A stretch of 64,000 bases of DNA. Source: Prostheceraeus crozeri. Its lineage: Eukaryota > Platyhelminthes > Polycladida > Euryleptidae. The DNA lies in NCBI GenBank assembly GCA_907163375.1, contig CAJQUW010016952.1, forward strand, positions 1-64,000. The letters are read 5' to 3'. Of the stretch, positions 1 through 12,500 are shown piece after piece (positions within the stretch are counted from its first letter, which is position 1; each line of letters opens with the position of its first letter). The notes beneath the pieces are model-generated. The model was not told the DNA's origin. It saw only the letters and a list, made by a program, of their open reading frames with translations, and did not search any database. The position numbers and the translations under genes are program-made.

Positions 1-3000
1 TTTGCAAAGACGCCTGTAAAAGATTTTTGGATTTTGATTTTCAGATACAGTTGGCATATAGGTATTCAGAAAAAGAGAAATCGCGAGTGGAGAATTTTTT
101 TGGCAATATCTATTTTTGACGCACCGTGACTCCCTTATTTCCTATGTTAATGTGAAATTTGAATTCATGACTTTTGCGTTTATGTTAAATTCCTTCTATC
201 TGATGATGGTTGCCGAATAGCAACCGAAATTAATTACATCATAATTAAAGTAAAACATCACTAAAACCTTGGCTCTTCCTCAACAATTAAATATAATGAG
301 TTATAGTTATCATTCATTCATGATATTCTCTTAGAATTTGACTTAATTCTAATTTATTTTGACCTCTAATCATTTGAACTTTATTGCTGACGTAAGAGGG
401 AGATTGCCCCTTGATTCATGAATGCGAGCATAACGACGCCCTCGTAGTTAGACGCTCTCCTGGTTAGCAGTTGAGTTCCCGATTTCATCAGTTAGCCGCT
501 TTTACTTTCTTCATGAATGGAAACTACGAATGAATGGTGTATGTATCGCTGTTGAGGATAGTATTCCATCCTCATTTTGTTAGTTGAGATTCAGACGTGA
601 GTAACAAATTTCTTTATGTTAATAGCAAAAACAAATTCTAAGCCATTTATTTGGAAACTCGTGCAGGTGCCAACAAACGGAAAATTTGCCGTTGACTATT
701 AATAATACTTGTAACCGTAAATACTTAGTCAAGAAAGAGAACGTGGAAAGTCTAAGCAATTAATTGGAAAAAATATTATGCGGTAACTACGGAACTGATA
801 ACCACTCATATTTTTTGAATATCACACTTTTTGCAGTAAATCTAGCGTAAATTGTATTTCAATATTAGTGGGGTTATCGAAGAAAACTCTTTGTTAACCT
901 TTCGATGTATGAATTAAAAATACACGTTCGTTTACATACCGTAATCGTTTTGTCATTATATATTTTATCAGCTTTTACATTACCTAAGACTGAATCAATT
1001 TGTGGTTAGGAATAGAAGACACTTAGAATCAGGAAGTATAAAAGAATAAAATTTCCCTGAAATAACTCCCTGATTTGTCTTTCAATAGCCTCATTTTTAT
1101 CAGCAAAATTGTTTGAGGTCATAACGTGGAAGAATAAGGTGATAATGCGTTTCGTAACCTGCTCAAACTTCATTCTTGTTGACTAACGCAAATATTTTCA
1201 ATAGATGCGTCATTTCTTTCATGTATTTTTATGTGTTTCTTTGGAAATTGCGAGGTGAATCTCTGAAGTTGGAATGGAGAAAGATTATGTGAGTTTGATT
1301 AATTCGTGGAGATGTTTTTGTGTTTTGAAGTTAGAAATATCAACTGAATTTTGAATATGCCTTCTTGAGGTTGAAAGCAATGTCAACATAGAAGCTATTC
1401 TATATTGAATTCTGATTACTCATTTTGCTAACGCGTAGCAATGTTATGATGCGATGCGCCTCAATATTTTCAATGTCACATCCAGGGATCGCAATTTTCC
1501 GGTTTTTTTACTAAATTAGTCTAACGTGAATATTTCAAATTTATGCATTCAAACCCCGGTTTTTCCCGACTTTCCGTTTTCTTGGGTGAATTGCGATCCC
1601 TGGTCCCATCTGATGTTTATCCATGATAATCTCAATGCAAGTACCTATATAGTGGATGTCTTATTTCTTTCAGTTCTCATGAGTTCTGCCACTTTGATCT
1701 CTGAAGGAAGATGAGACATGGAAAACCTAACGTGAGTTCTGGTAATTTTTTCATTTTCAGATTGTTCATTGCCTCAAATTCGTAAGTTTTGAGTCCTGTT
1801 GCGCAACTAGCCACTGGATTTAAAATTACGTTGCTTGAGGTTGGGTCGGCATATCTTTCAAATATATTTGTTAATTGATGTATTCATTTCAGTCGTTTCG
1901 TACCGATGGTCAGTGGATTCCTGTGTCATGCTGATTACAATATTAACAGTATGATCTGGGAGTTAGTTGATTATTGGAGTGTACGGCATGTATAGCAGGA
2001 AAAAAATTCAAGTGAGTGAAATTTGTGGTCATTTGTAGTATTATTCGGTTTGATTCCGGTTTAGTATCATCCTGATACAGCATTATTATAATATCGAATC
2101 GTATCCGTGTGATTTACACAAAAACCATTAAGTCAAACTGATAATCCTTCATTAATCCTGAAGAAAACCTTCCCATTTGTTTAGTCTGCTGCGATGTTTC
2201 TAATATCCGTTGCTGATCGCGAGGATTTTTGTATAGGGACAAAGGCGGAGTTCTGTCTGTGTCCGCTTACTCTGTGGGAACTGTCATTGGGTATATTGGA
2301 AAGATTCCTTAAAATTGAGTTTGTTAAAACATTTGTTAAAATGTTGTCAATGGTTTGTTATAAGTCTTCCTTATTTGAACGCATCTTTCACAGCCTTTGC
2401 ATGCCAAAGTTTTTACTATTGACCTAATGCGTCTCTGCTTGCATGTCCTTCGTTTCCAAAAGGGAAATAGCTGTTTAGTTTTCGTGAGCTTTGTAGGCTT
2501 GTTAAACTAGATACGTGATTACTGTTTATGACAGGCTTGTAAATGGCAGATGCATTTGAGCGATGCATTATCTCTATGCCCGCTATCTGATCAGTTATAA
2601 AAGGTACATTTAGCTTAACGAAGCCAAATGAGGGGGGGGGATATGGGGATACTACGTGGAGTCTGATGGTAACCCGTGCATTATCAGCAAACCCGCTGCT
2701 ATAAATACAGATTATATTGCATGAAAGAGGCGTCAATATTTGAAGCTGTCAAATCTGTACATAGGAAACATGAGGCATAGACGAGTGAAGAATCTTAATT
2801 TGCATGAAAGCTAAAATTGAGTATGCCAGGAAGCCATTAAAAAAAGGGGCGATTTGATCGAGTATAGACAAGCAAATGAATTGTTGGACAATACCAAAGT
2901 AAAGTGAATTCGCACACAGAAGCATTCGAGTTTTGAGTGAATAAAGAAAGCGTGTCAATCACATTGTTAAAAGAAGTGGCCAAAAGGCTGAAGATTCCAC

Positions 3001-3239
3001 AGAACTTGATAATTTTGTTGTATCAACACCCGCCACCCATAGATTCACCTCACCTAGATTTCTCGCATGCTCAAACTTTATATAACATATTGTCATCTTA
3101 TTTTCGTGTAGAATAATGACATGAACGGACAGAAGTGGATCAGAGAATAAATTTTCCTGACTACTTACTTACAACAACGCTATAAATTTTGGACATATGT
3201 CGCAATGGCGATGCGGGCGGCCATAAAGTGTATAATCAT
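1..3239. other. AT-rich DNA, no gene recognised
   Basis: Only short open frames occur here and none resembles a known family. A G-rich run lies near 2630-2640. I see no tRNA, promoter or exon that I can support. Confidence 0.6.
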
Positions 3240-3885
3240 TTTGGTATTAATGGGTTATCCCCCCATCCTCTCACCCCCCCCCACATGTTTTTTCAATTGT
3301 CAAGCATCTGCAAGAATGTATTAATCGCCACCAAACATCAGGAACACGTAATTAAGCATATTTTCTACCCACATAAAAAATCTCACGCTGATCAGACAAG
3401 TACTTTTGCATTAGAGACGATTCCGTGAAGTGAGCGGATGTCAGCTGCTGATTTGACATCGTCTGTTCGACCATTATAGCTACTCGTGTGTGCATTGTTC
3501 TCTTCCACCTCTTGTCTCATCCACTAATTTGAACTCTTCCCTCCTTGCCACATACCCTTATAAATTAAAATGTAGTGTAAGGGAATATTGGCTTTGTCAT
3601 CATCACTTCAGGAAGTTGTCCGGGAAATGACTTTGTTAACTTCAAGTGCCTTTAATGCACAGAACGATGAGGGTCAGAAGTAATCAGATCAAGCTGCATC
3701 AACGCTTCCACTTCAAAGTATCGCCCCTTATTCAGAATCTTGTCCAATTGGTCAAGTTTGGTTATGTTGATAGAAAATATCCTCACGTGCACTTAAAGTT
3801 TTGTAACGATTGATTCTTTCTACGTTTTTTATACCAAATTTTGAAATGTGGGTAACCCCATAAGTACCTAACTTTTTGTAATGAA
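3240..3885. repeat. Palindromic fold-back element, copy 1
   Basis: The left half (about 3240-3560, +) is matched in inverted orientation by the right half (about 3565-3885). Both outer ends carry a GGTTA(C/T)CC-like sequence. Going inward, both arms have a TTTTCAA-type stretch, a CACGTAxT or GTGCACGTG stretch, then ATTTTCTA followed by CCACAT or CAACAT, then the pyrimidine-rich centre. The arms are diverged but collinear over about 300 bp. No protein is encoded, so this looks like a non-autonomous fold-back or MITE-type transposon. I read the identity by eye and did not compute it. Confidence 0.55.
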
Positions 3886-4064
3886 TATATATTCCTTCAT
3901 ACTTCGTGTCTTTTTACCGATATCGAAAATTACAATAACATACAGATGAATCACTTCGGACCCATAACTGATTACAAAACGGAAAACCTCCTGTGATGAG
4001 GCTCATTTAGCGTCTATGGAAATGCGACTTCATTGTTTACCGATGAATATCGATATTTATCTGT

Positions 4065-4705
4065 ATGGCTAATTGTACTTGTGGTTATCTCCACCCCCCA
4101 TTTTCAAATTTGTCTACAATCCGTAGAAATGAATCAATCCTCATAACACTTTCAGAGACACGTATTGAGTATAATTTCTACCTACATCAGAATTTTATGC
4201 AAATCTGAAAAGTAACTTTTTGAATTAAGTGACGAATGACGACGTGAGTGTAGCGATGTCAGCAGCTTGAATCTAACTTCGCCTGACCCTCACGTCTGAG
4301 TAGATTGCACTAGTCAACAAATTCTTGTCGCGATAACGTTTGCAGTAAAGTGATTATGATCCTGACCACATCCTTATCCATTGGTGTTCTATATAATTTA
4401 AGAAATTGTGTGGTTGTGGTCGTGAGAAGATTCAATAGTAATGGATGAGACTGAACGAAAAGAACATTGCACACACTAGTAACAGTAATGCGTCGAACAG
4501 ACAAAGTCGATCAAGCTGTTGACATCGCTACACTTCACGTCAATCGTCTCAATTCAAAAATTACTTGACGAATCTGCATATTTTTTGTATGTGGGTAGAA
4601 AATATTCAAATACGTGTATCTGAAGTTTTTCGACAGTTGATAGTTTTAAACGGATTTTAGACATTTGAAAACGGGGTGAATAACATAAGTCCCGGCGAAT
4701 TCATC
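4065..4705. repeat. Palindromic fold-back element, copy 2
   Basis: This is a second copy of the element at 3240-3885, placed only about 180 bp after it. The left arm (4065-4385) reads forward and the right arm (4395-4705) is its inverted partner. Both arms share the GATGTCA(G/A)CAGCTTGA motif. The left arm of the first copy is closer to the right arm of this one, so the two copies appear to be in opposite orientation. No coding potential is evident. Confidence 0.55.
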
Positions 4706-7070
4706 AAATTCGCTTGTAATTGATATTTTCAATACTAAATGTATGGGCTGTTACTTTTCTTTGTTGTTTTCTATTTGCTGGAAAAAATTTCTGTAGGGTT
4801 TTCTTATCCCGATGTTTCAATTCATTATGGTTTCAAGCTCGTCGCGCTAACCACTTTTGATGCAAACGCGAATATGATGTTCGAATGACGATTTTAAGCG
4901 GGAAAAGGACGGTCATGTGTTCAGTGTGCTAAGTAGCTAAATTGCATTAAATTTTGTACGGGGCACACAGCTCAAATTGGTTGGCGAAATTCATGGCTTG
5001 GGCTTCACGCCCGTCATGGCAATTACTCTGCATGAAATTTCGACACCGCTGGCACGCACACATCACGCATCTTGGGTACAGACGCGCGCGGTTACACACA
5101 CTGATACCTACAATATGTTTGTATCGTTGCATGCTCAAGGGACCGCATCAGTTCAACCACAGAGCGCGTGCGTTTCATGCGCAGGTTGGCAGTCTTATTC
5201 ATCGAATGGCTTTCATTGCAGTAAACGAGACAATAAGACTCCTTTAAACAGATTGTGGACAGCACTTATCTCATCGTACCGATTATTGCGGAAATATCCA
5301 CACAGCGAGGTGCGCTTACACCAAATGAGGGTCTTTGTTATGTATGGAATTGATGCCTTCTACAACAACGGTACTTTGCTGTTTTTAATTCTTGATCAAA
5401 AACAATCTGGCGTCAATGAGGAATTTCTTGAGTGTTCGACAAGTGTTTCGGTGTCTCAATGATAGATCGATTTTCAAGTGCTAGCCATTTGAGTAGCAAT
5501 ATGATCTACACTGCATCATGGTTGCAAACATTTGAACACGAAATGGATCAATTCATGGCGAGGGTATAAGTGTGTAAATTCTCACGTAAACTGGCTCTGG
5601 ACAACATGTAAAAATTGAATGATGTCCTCAAACTATAAGGAAAACAATGGTGCAAAATTCACTAATCAAGATTTGTCGTGGTGTGGTTCGAGCGATTTCA
5701 ATTATTGGTCCACTTTCAATTGTGCACGCTCTCGCAATTATAAATACTTCAAAGTTATACATAAATCATTTTGCTCCTTAATGCTTGATGACTTGTTACT
5801 TAAATTACTGTGCAATGTAATAAATTCTCGTTTCGATGATTTCACAAATCTCATAAAGTTCATATTTAGAATCTACTGATAAATTAGTTAGTAGCCACTT
5901 ATCGTCGGTAAAACAAACCGATAGAAAAAGTCTTTTGTTAAACTGAAATTTTATCATTAAATTGCGTGGTGCCATCAGTCTCTATTGTAAAAGGCCTTTC
6001 TGTCCGCTCTAGTTCCCTATACATTAAACCTCTTTGCTCTTACCTGTTGCCATAAAACGTAGAGTGACGGCTAGACGATCATGAGTAGGTACTGCCATTC
6101 TAAAGTTGGTATCCTTCTTTATGATCATTGGTGCCACTAAATTATGCAGCTCGTCAAATGTTTCGGCATCCATCCGCATGAAATTTCGATACCGAGCACG
6201 ATCATTGCTCTTAATCTCCCAAACTTATCAGCAGTTGTAGGCTCAAAATTTGTTCTCTTCTTCAAACCAGATCATGAGTCCAAACCTCCGATCTTTCCTT
6301 CTTCTTCTTCTCTTGCGAATATAATCGTTGAAATTAAGCATTTCCACAGACCGCCGCAGCTGCACTCTCATACGAATCCATTTCACTCGTATTTTTGAAA
6401 ATGGCGGGTTGCGGAAGCTGAATGAGATATTATGTCAGCATCGCTTTGCAACAAAACCGATAAGCAACGCAGGTGTGTGCAGTTTCACGCCATTTGTAGC
6501 CGGGCAGTCGCTTACGGACTAAGATTTGAGTGGAATCAGTGTGGTGCCATGTCAGTTGCTTACGATGAAGCGACCTCAATTGGAAGCGAGTTGCTTGTCG
6601 GAAGGAATATCGCTCCTGTGTGTATCAGGCTTAAGACCAGTTTGAACGACATTGCTTGACGCTGCTGGGATGGACTGAAACACGCACGATTGCACTGAGT
6701 GGAAGACTGTGCAATTGATGTCGCCCTTGGTGGATATAAGCATATCACAGTCTCGCTCGCATCCTCTTTGTCGTGTGTCTCATGGACGAAGGTCGGTGTT
6801 GAGGGCATTCATAGTCATTTAACAGGCAGGCGATCGACGAGTTGTTTTATATCCCAGTAGGGAGAGGATGTGTGCAGAGGAAAAATTGTGACAGATATTG
6901 TATATACATTACGTCCTTTAGTCATACAGTGTTGCAAAAATAGGGGAACAACTGATCGCCTATGGTGGACCTTGATATTCCAGCTAAGGATACATTCAAA
7001 ATCAGAAAATAGCTTTCAATGGAGAAAAGAGAATAAAGAAGTTGGAATGGAGAGATGGGAAATAAGGAGA
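4706..7070. other. Unassigned DNA with a small GC-richer patch
   Basis: A 161-codon open frame at 4977-5462 (+) falls in a locally GC-richer patch, with overlapping open frames on both strands. It shows no domain, repeat or splice context, so I do not call it a gene. The rest holds nothing recognisable. Confidence 0.4.
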
Positions 7071-9535
7071 TGGGAGAGAGGGAGGAGAAGAGAGAGAGAG
7101 AGGGTGTGATGAGAGTAGAGATGAGGAAGAGAGAGTGGGAGAGGGAGAGATTGGGGAGGGAGAGGGGGGGGGTGAGGCGGAGGGGACGAGAGGATGGGAT
7201 GATAGAAAGGTGAGTTGAGGGAGATGTATTAGAAAGAGACGAGATGATGAAGGATGATAGGAATGGAGTTGGAAGGATGAGAGAGAGAGGTGAGAGGAGA
7301 GGAGAGATGAGGTGTTTGTTTGATGGGGAGAGGATGGTGGGATGAGGGAGGGGGGAGGGTTGAGGAGAAGGATGGGAGAGAGAGAGAGGAGGAGGGTTCG
7401 GGGGGGTCGTGAGTGGGAGAGAATGAGGAGATTAGACGTGGAGTAGGGAGGTGAGAGAGAGGATCGAGAGAGGTTGATGAGGGTAGGAGAGGGAGAGGAG
7501 AGAGGGGGATGGGGGCGGTGAGAGTGGTTCGGGTGGAGAGGGTAGTGAGAGTTAGTTTGAGAGAGATGGAGAGGAGGCGTGGGATGGGAGGGAGGTTGGG
7601 ACGATAGACATGAGAGAGGGATTGGGGAGAGGTTGAGAAGAGGTGGGAAGATGAGGCTGAGTGAGAGACGGGGGTGGATGAGACGGAACGGGAGTTGGAG
7701 GGAGAGAGAGTGTAGTTGAGAGAGATTGACTGATCGGAAGGGGGAGGGGATGCTTGGGAAGAGAGAGGGAGAGTTGGAGAGAGGAGAGTTGGGGAAATGA
7801 AGGATGTTGAGAGAGGAGGGGAGTGCGAGGAGAGGGAGTAGAGGGAGGGAATGGGGGTGGAGTGATGATGGTGGGAGGTTGGTGAGCCGTGTTTGGAGTT
7901 GTGGAGGAGAGAGTGATGGAGGGGAGGAGAGTTGATGTGTGGATGAGGCGAGTGGGTGCGAGAGTGATGTTGGGAGGTCGATAGCGAGTATGGAGAGAGA
8001 GAGCGAGTTGGAGGTGGAGATGAGAGAGAGAGAGAGGATGTGAGAGAGGGATTCGGATTATAGAGGAGAGTGGAGAGATATGAGCAGATGAGGAGAAGTG
8101 GTGTGGGTGGGATGGGTGGGGTATGGAGAGTAGGGTGGCGTTTGAGAATAGAGGAGGTGGGAGAGTGGGACGGATATTTAGAAGAGAGATAGGTGAGAGA
8201 GGAGTGGAGTGGAAGAAGAGAGGTGGGGGGAGGAGAGTAGGAGGAGAGAGGGGGAGGGCGAGGTAGAGAGAGTGGAGAGGAGGGAGTGAGAGAGAGAGGG
8301 GGTGAGAGTCCGGTGGCGAGTGAAAAAAATTGATGAGAGAGAGGTGTGAGAGAGATTGCGGGGATATGAGAGGTGTTTGGGAATGTGGTGAGAGAGGGGA
8401 GGAGAGTGTTGGGGATGTGAGTACGAGAGAGGGTGGAGAGAGGGTGAGGCGTTGAGAGAGGAGGGGTGGTTGTGAGCGAGGGGGAGAGAGAAGCGTGGAG
8501 AGAGAGAGGTGATTGATTTTTGTTTGGAGGGGGGAGTGAGACAGGAGTGAGGAGAGATGATCTGTGGAGAGTTTGGGTGGGGAGGGATGGAGTGATGAGG
8601 GGGATGAGGAGTTGATTTTGAGGAGAGAGAGGAGAGAGGCCGGAGGATGAGAGGTGGGGTGAGAGGTGAGTTAGGGAGGGAGAAGAGAGAGTTTTGGAGT
8701 TTTGCGCGGAGAGAGGAGTGTGCGAGGATTAGGGTGTGAGAGCGGAGGATGGGAGAGGGCGAGAGAGGAGAGAGGAGGAGAGGTGAGCGGGTGGAGATGA
8801 GGATGAGAGGGGTGAGAGAGAGAGAGGAGAAGAGCAGGGGTGAGGAGAGAGAGAGATTTGGAAGATGAGACGGTGAGAGGGAGAGACTGGAGAGGGATGG
8901 AGAGAGTGGAGATGAAGGAGTGGTGTGGAGAGAGAGAGATTTAGGTAGAGAGTTGAGAGATTGGAGAGAGAGATGGAGTGGAGAGTAGGAAGGGGGGGGG
9001 GGGAAAAGAGAGAGAGAGTTCAGGAGAGAGGTTGAGGGTTGAGGTAGAGAGGATGGGGGGAGAGAGTAGGAGGTGGTCGGAAAGAGGGAGATGAGCTTGT
9101 GGAGTCGATGGAGGGTTGCGACGGGGGTGGAGAGAGTTGAGGGTTGAGGTGAGGGTGATAAGAGGGAGTTGGGGGAGGTTTGGTATGTTGGAAGGCGGAT
9201 TATTTGAAAATGAGGGAGGAGAGTGAGTGAGAGAGGAAGGAGGGAGATGCGGTGAAGTGGAGAGGGGAGAGTAAGCGAGTTGGTGGGGAGGAGTGAGGAG
9301 AGAGAGGAAGGAGGTTGGTGAGGTGAGGCGAGCGGAGGAGGTGGGGTTGAGAGAGAGAGGTAGTGCTGAGGTTATGTTTGAGGGTTGATAGGTGGGAGTA
9401 GGAGTTGGGAAGAGAGGGGGTGAGAGGAGGAGAGTGGAGGTGGAGAGAGGAGGGAGCAGACGGTTGAGTGTGGAGATGAGAGAGAGGATCGTGCGGTTGT
9501 GTGTGTGTGTGTGAGAGAGAGAGATGATAAAAAAG
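7071..9535. repeat. 2.4-kb degenerate (GA)n purine tract
   Basis: The + strand is almost wholly A and G, built from GAGAGAG, GGAGA and GATGAG units, with sparse T and very rare C. Short pure (GA) runs are separated by irregular words, and the tract closes with a short (TG) run near 9497-9511. Long serine/proline/threonine-rich open frames on the minus strand at 8941-9825 are by-products of the composition, not genes. It may be an expanded, decayed microsatellite or a poorly resolved long-read consensus. Confidence 0.85.
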
Positions 9536-12500
9536 AGGAAGCTTGTTCCCCTGTGCTTCGCGCACTGTGGCCCCGATTCAAAAACAAACAGTTCGAGGAG
9601 ACTCCGGAGTTTCCGGAGAGATGAAAGAGGAGGATAAGAGGAGAACTTGTAGGACTTAGTTCTGTGCCTCGTGCATTGTGACACTCCATCAAAAGCGATC
9701 CATTTAGAGGAGGCCAATAGTAGCAAGAGGAAGGGGACGCATGTATAAAACGAAATGTTCTTTTTAAGTGTAAAGCAAGTAATAAATGAATATAATACAT
9801 GCACATTTACATATTTCACATTCATTTTATTATGTGATATTTATATAATAAGTATTTAAATGTGATGTAGAGCATAGTATCAATTATCAAATATTATAAA
9901 CATAACAATTTATTTGATAAAAGATAGAATTTTGTAAATTGCGTATAAAATTGTATTACTTGTACATATTCCTATTGGAATACATTAGATGGTAATAATA
10001 CGGATTTATATACAAATATTTTCTTTTGTATATTACAGTAAACAGAATTGCTGTATTAGACAAAAAATGATTGAGTTCAAACGTTCTTGATGAGGTTATG
10101 TCTGTCGTCGATAAAAAATGTTCAGAGGACCACGTGTCTCAGCAGCATTTACAGATATATTTGCCTGCTTAAATACATTATATGGATGCCAATGAATGCC
10201 GAGTAAGAATCTCTAGAATTGCAGTAGGCATTCTTAGCTCTTACAAAATTTCTCTAAAAAACATAAAATGCTTTCTGCCAAATCATATATCTTAGCGATT
10301 TTGAAAGGCAGTTAGAAAATCGTAAAATCTCTAGAATGATCACTCGGGCAAATTCAAATATTAATTTAAATTTTTGGTTTAAATTTAAACTCTTGGCCTA
10401 CAAATTTTTGCATGTTTTTAAAGAACATTAATTAACATATTCAACGAAGCTTTGTTCGGATTGATGTTGGGGATGATCTTTGTAGGATTTTGAAGAAATC
10501 GTTGTTGAAATGAAGAAATTTGATAAATTTATAACTTCGAGGTATTTCGCCAAAAAAAAATAACTTAGTCATTAATTTGGATATGTATTCTGTGAATTTA
10601 GAGAATCAGCAAAATCTAGTCAAAATGTTGTGATAGTGCATTTTGGCATTATTTTCATGTAGGTAGCAATCGTTTATATGGTATGTCTTGTTGTTGCCAC
10701 TTAGTTATAGCTGCAGTAGAATTAGAATATATTGACCTGGAGATTCATGGCCCCCTCTGCATTCGTATATATAATGTAGAAATTCTAAATCTATTCTAAA
10801 CCTTCTGCACCAGAGTCATAAGACTATATAAACGTGTATTTACACTGTGGTAAAAGGTTGTGTATTTCTACACGTGTATTTCATTATGCAAAGATTTACA
10901 CGATTGATATTCTCACACGTGTACAAAAGTATAGTGTATTTTCCAATTTACACCCAAAAAATACACGCATGTATTACACTGATGTGTACGCAGGTTGACT
11001 GTAAGGGTTACCACTAGTTATTTAATCTCGTCAGTCTCCGTCTTACCTTTCGCTGTCGCATTAGTTGTCGCTCATTCTTTTTTAAACTCCCCCCCCGTAT
11101 CCCGACTCTACAGCTCCCTTCATATACTTCTACTTGCTATGCTCGTTATTTAAATTATAAATTTGTGTTTAATCATTGTCCTTCTACGCATTGTTTCGCA
11201 TTTCTGTCGTCATTATTCTACTACATAGTTGTAATTTAATTTCAGTTCCTTTCGCTCATTTGTCCTCACCCATCTCCCACCATGTTTGCTCACCCTGGTG
11301 AACTAATGACGACCTAGCTCACGGCCCACTGGTTTTGAGGGTCCCGCGCTTGGCTCGTCTGGCATCTGCAATTCCTGGGGCCACAAATAAGAACTATTTG
11401 GGCAAATGGGCTAAATTTCTACTTATTATCATCTTGCTTTGGCCACTTTCCTGTCAGCTCATTTACCTTCACGATAATTGTGACTTGGCAAACTCAAGCA
11501 TACCAAAAAACAATTTTCGCGGAAATGTGGCAGGAGCCATCCCCCGGAATATGGACACTTCCCATGGGGCGCCACGGGCCCGTTAGCTAGCCCACTTTTC
11601 AAATCCTTGGCAACGCATGCACTATACCATGTTTTTTTCCACATTTTATTTGTCTTGTGTACATACTCATTCTTCATCACCACTTCATTATTCTAAAAGA
11701 GGCGGGAGAAATTAACTATAAAATGTGCTTAATAATGTGATGGGTTGGCCCCCGGTGTGTGCGCAAACTTTGATGAAAGTGGCGAATGGCCCCCAGTTTT
11801 CGGAAACTTTGCCTGAAAGTAGACGCCACTGCGGCCCCTTCTTTTTTCCTGGTGGACCTCTCTAGAAACTTCGTGAACCGTCTCCATAAATTTCTGACCA
11901 GATCATGCTGTTTTAGACAATTTCTCCAGTGCTCATTTCCTCTCTGATCCTTCTCGGCTATAATATCCAAACAGACAAGCTAGTCACACTTGTTTATATG
12001 TCAACATCAACAATCATTGATACTCTACCAAGAATGCAATGATTTCGAGCATTACACCAAAACGCTTGAAAAACGGCGATAATTTATTGCATGCATCGGG
12101 TGATCATACACATACAAGCTATAGATCTCTCAGGCATGTCACTCCTCATCAACTTCATCACCTTCTATATTGCATTTTTTAACCCCCCCCCCAACTCTTA
12201 TACATTCTATGACATTCTAATTGCCCATTTCAGGTCACTAGCTTCTATGTAATACGGATCAGTTTTGCACTGCTGCTTCAAATCGATCACTGTCCATCTT
12301 GTCATTGATGCATGGAACAACAGTGTATGAGTTTTCATGCTGTATATCTGCTCAGGTTGCATTGTGCTTGTCATAGTTTTGTGGCCTAAACTTGAAACAC
12401 TGATATAGATACTCGCAAGTATTGATATTCGATTGGACACTAAGAACGTCTCCAGCAATATGAAAGTGAGAATTCCTCGTCATCTTTTTCTTGCGCTATT

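Noticed and set aside
4977-5462. 161-codon open frame in a GC-richer patch
   Set aside because: No recognisable domain, no splice or promoter context, and overlapping open frames in other phases.
8941-9825. 294-codon minus-strand open frame rich in Ser, Pro, Thr and Leu
   Set aside because: It lies in the GA tract. The open frame follows from purine/pyrimidine asymmetry, and three frames are open at once.
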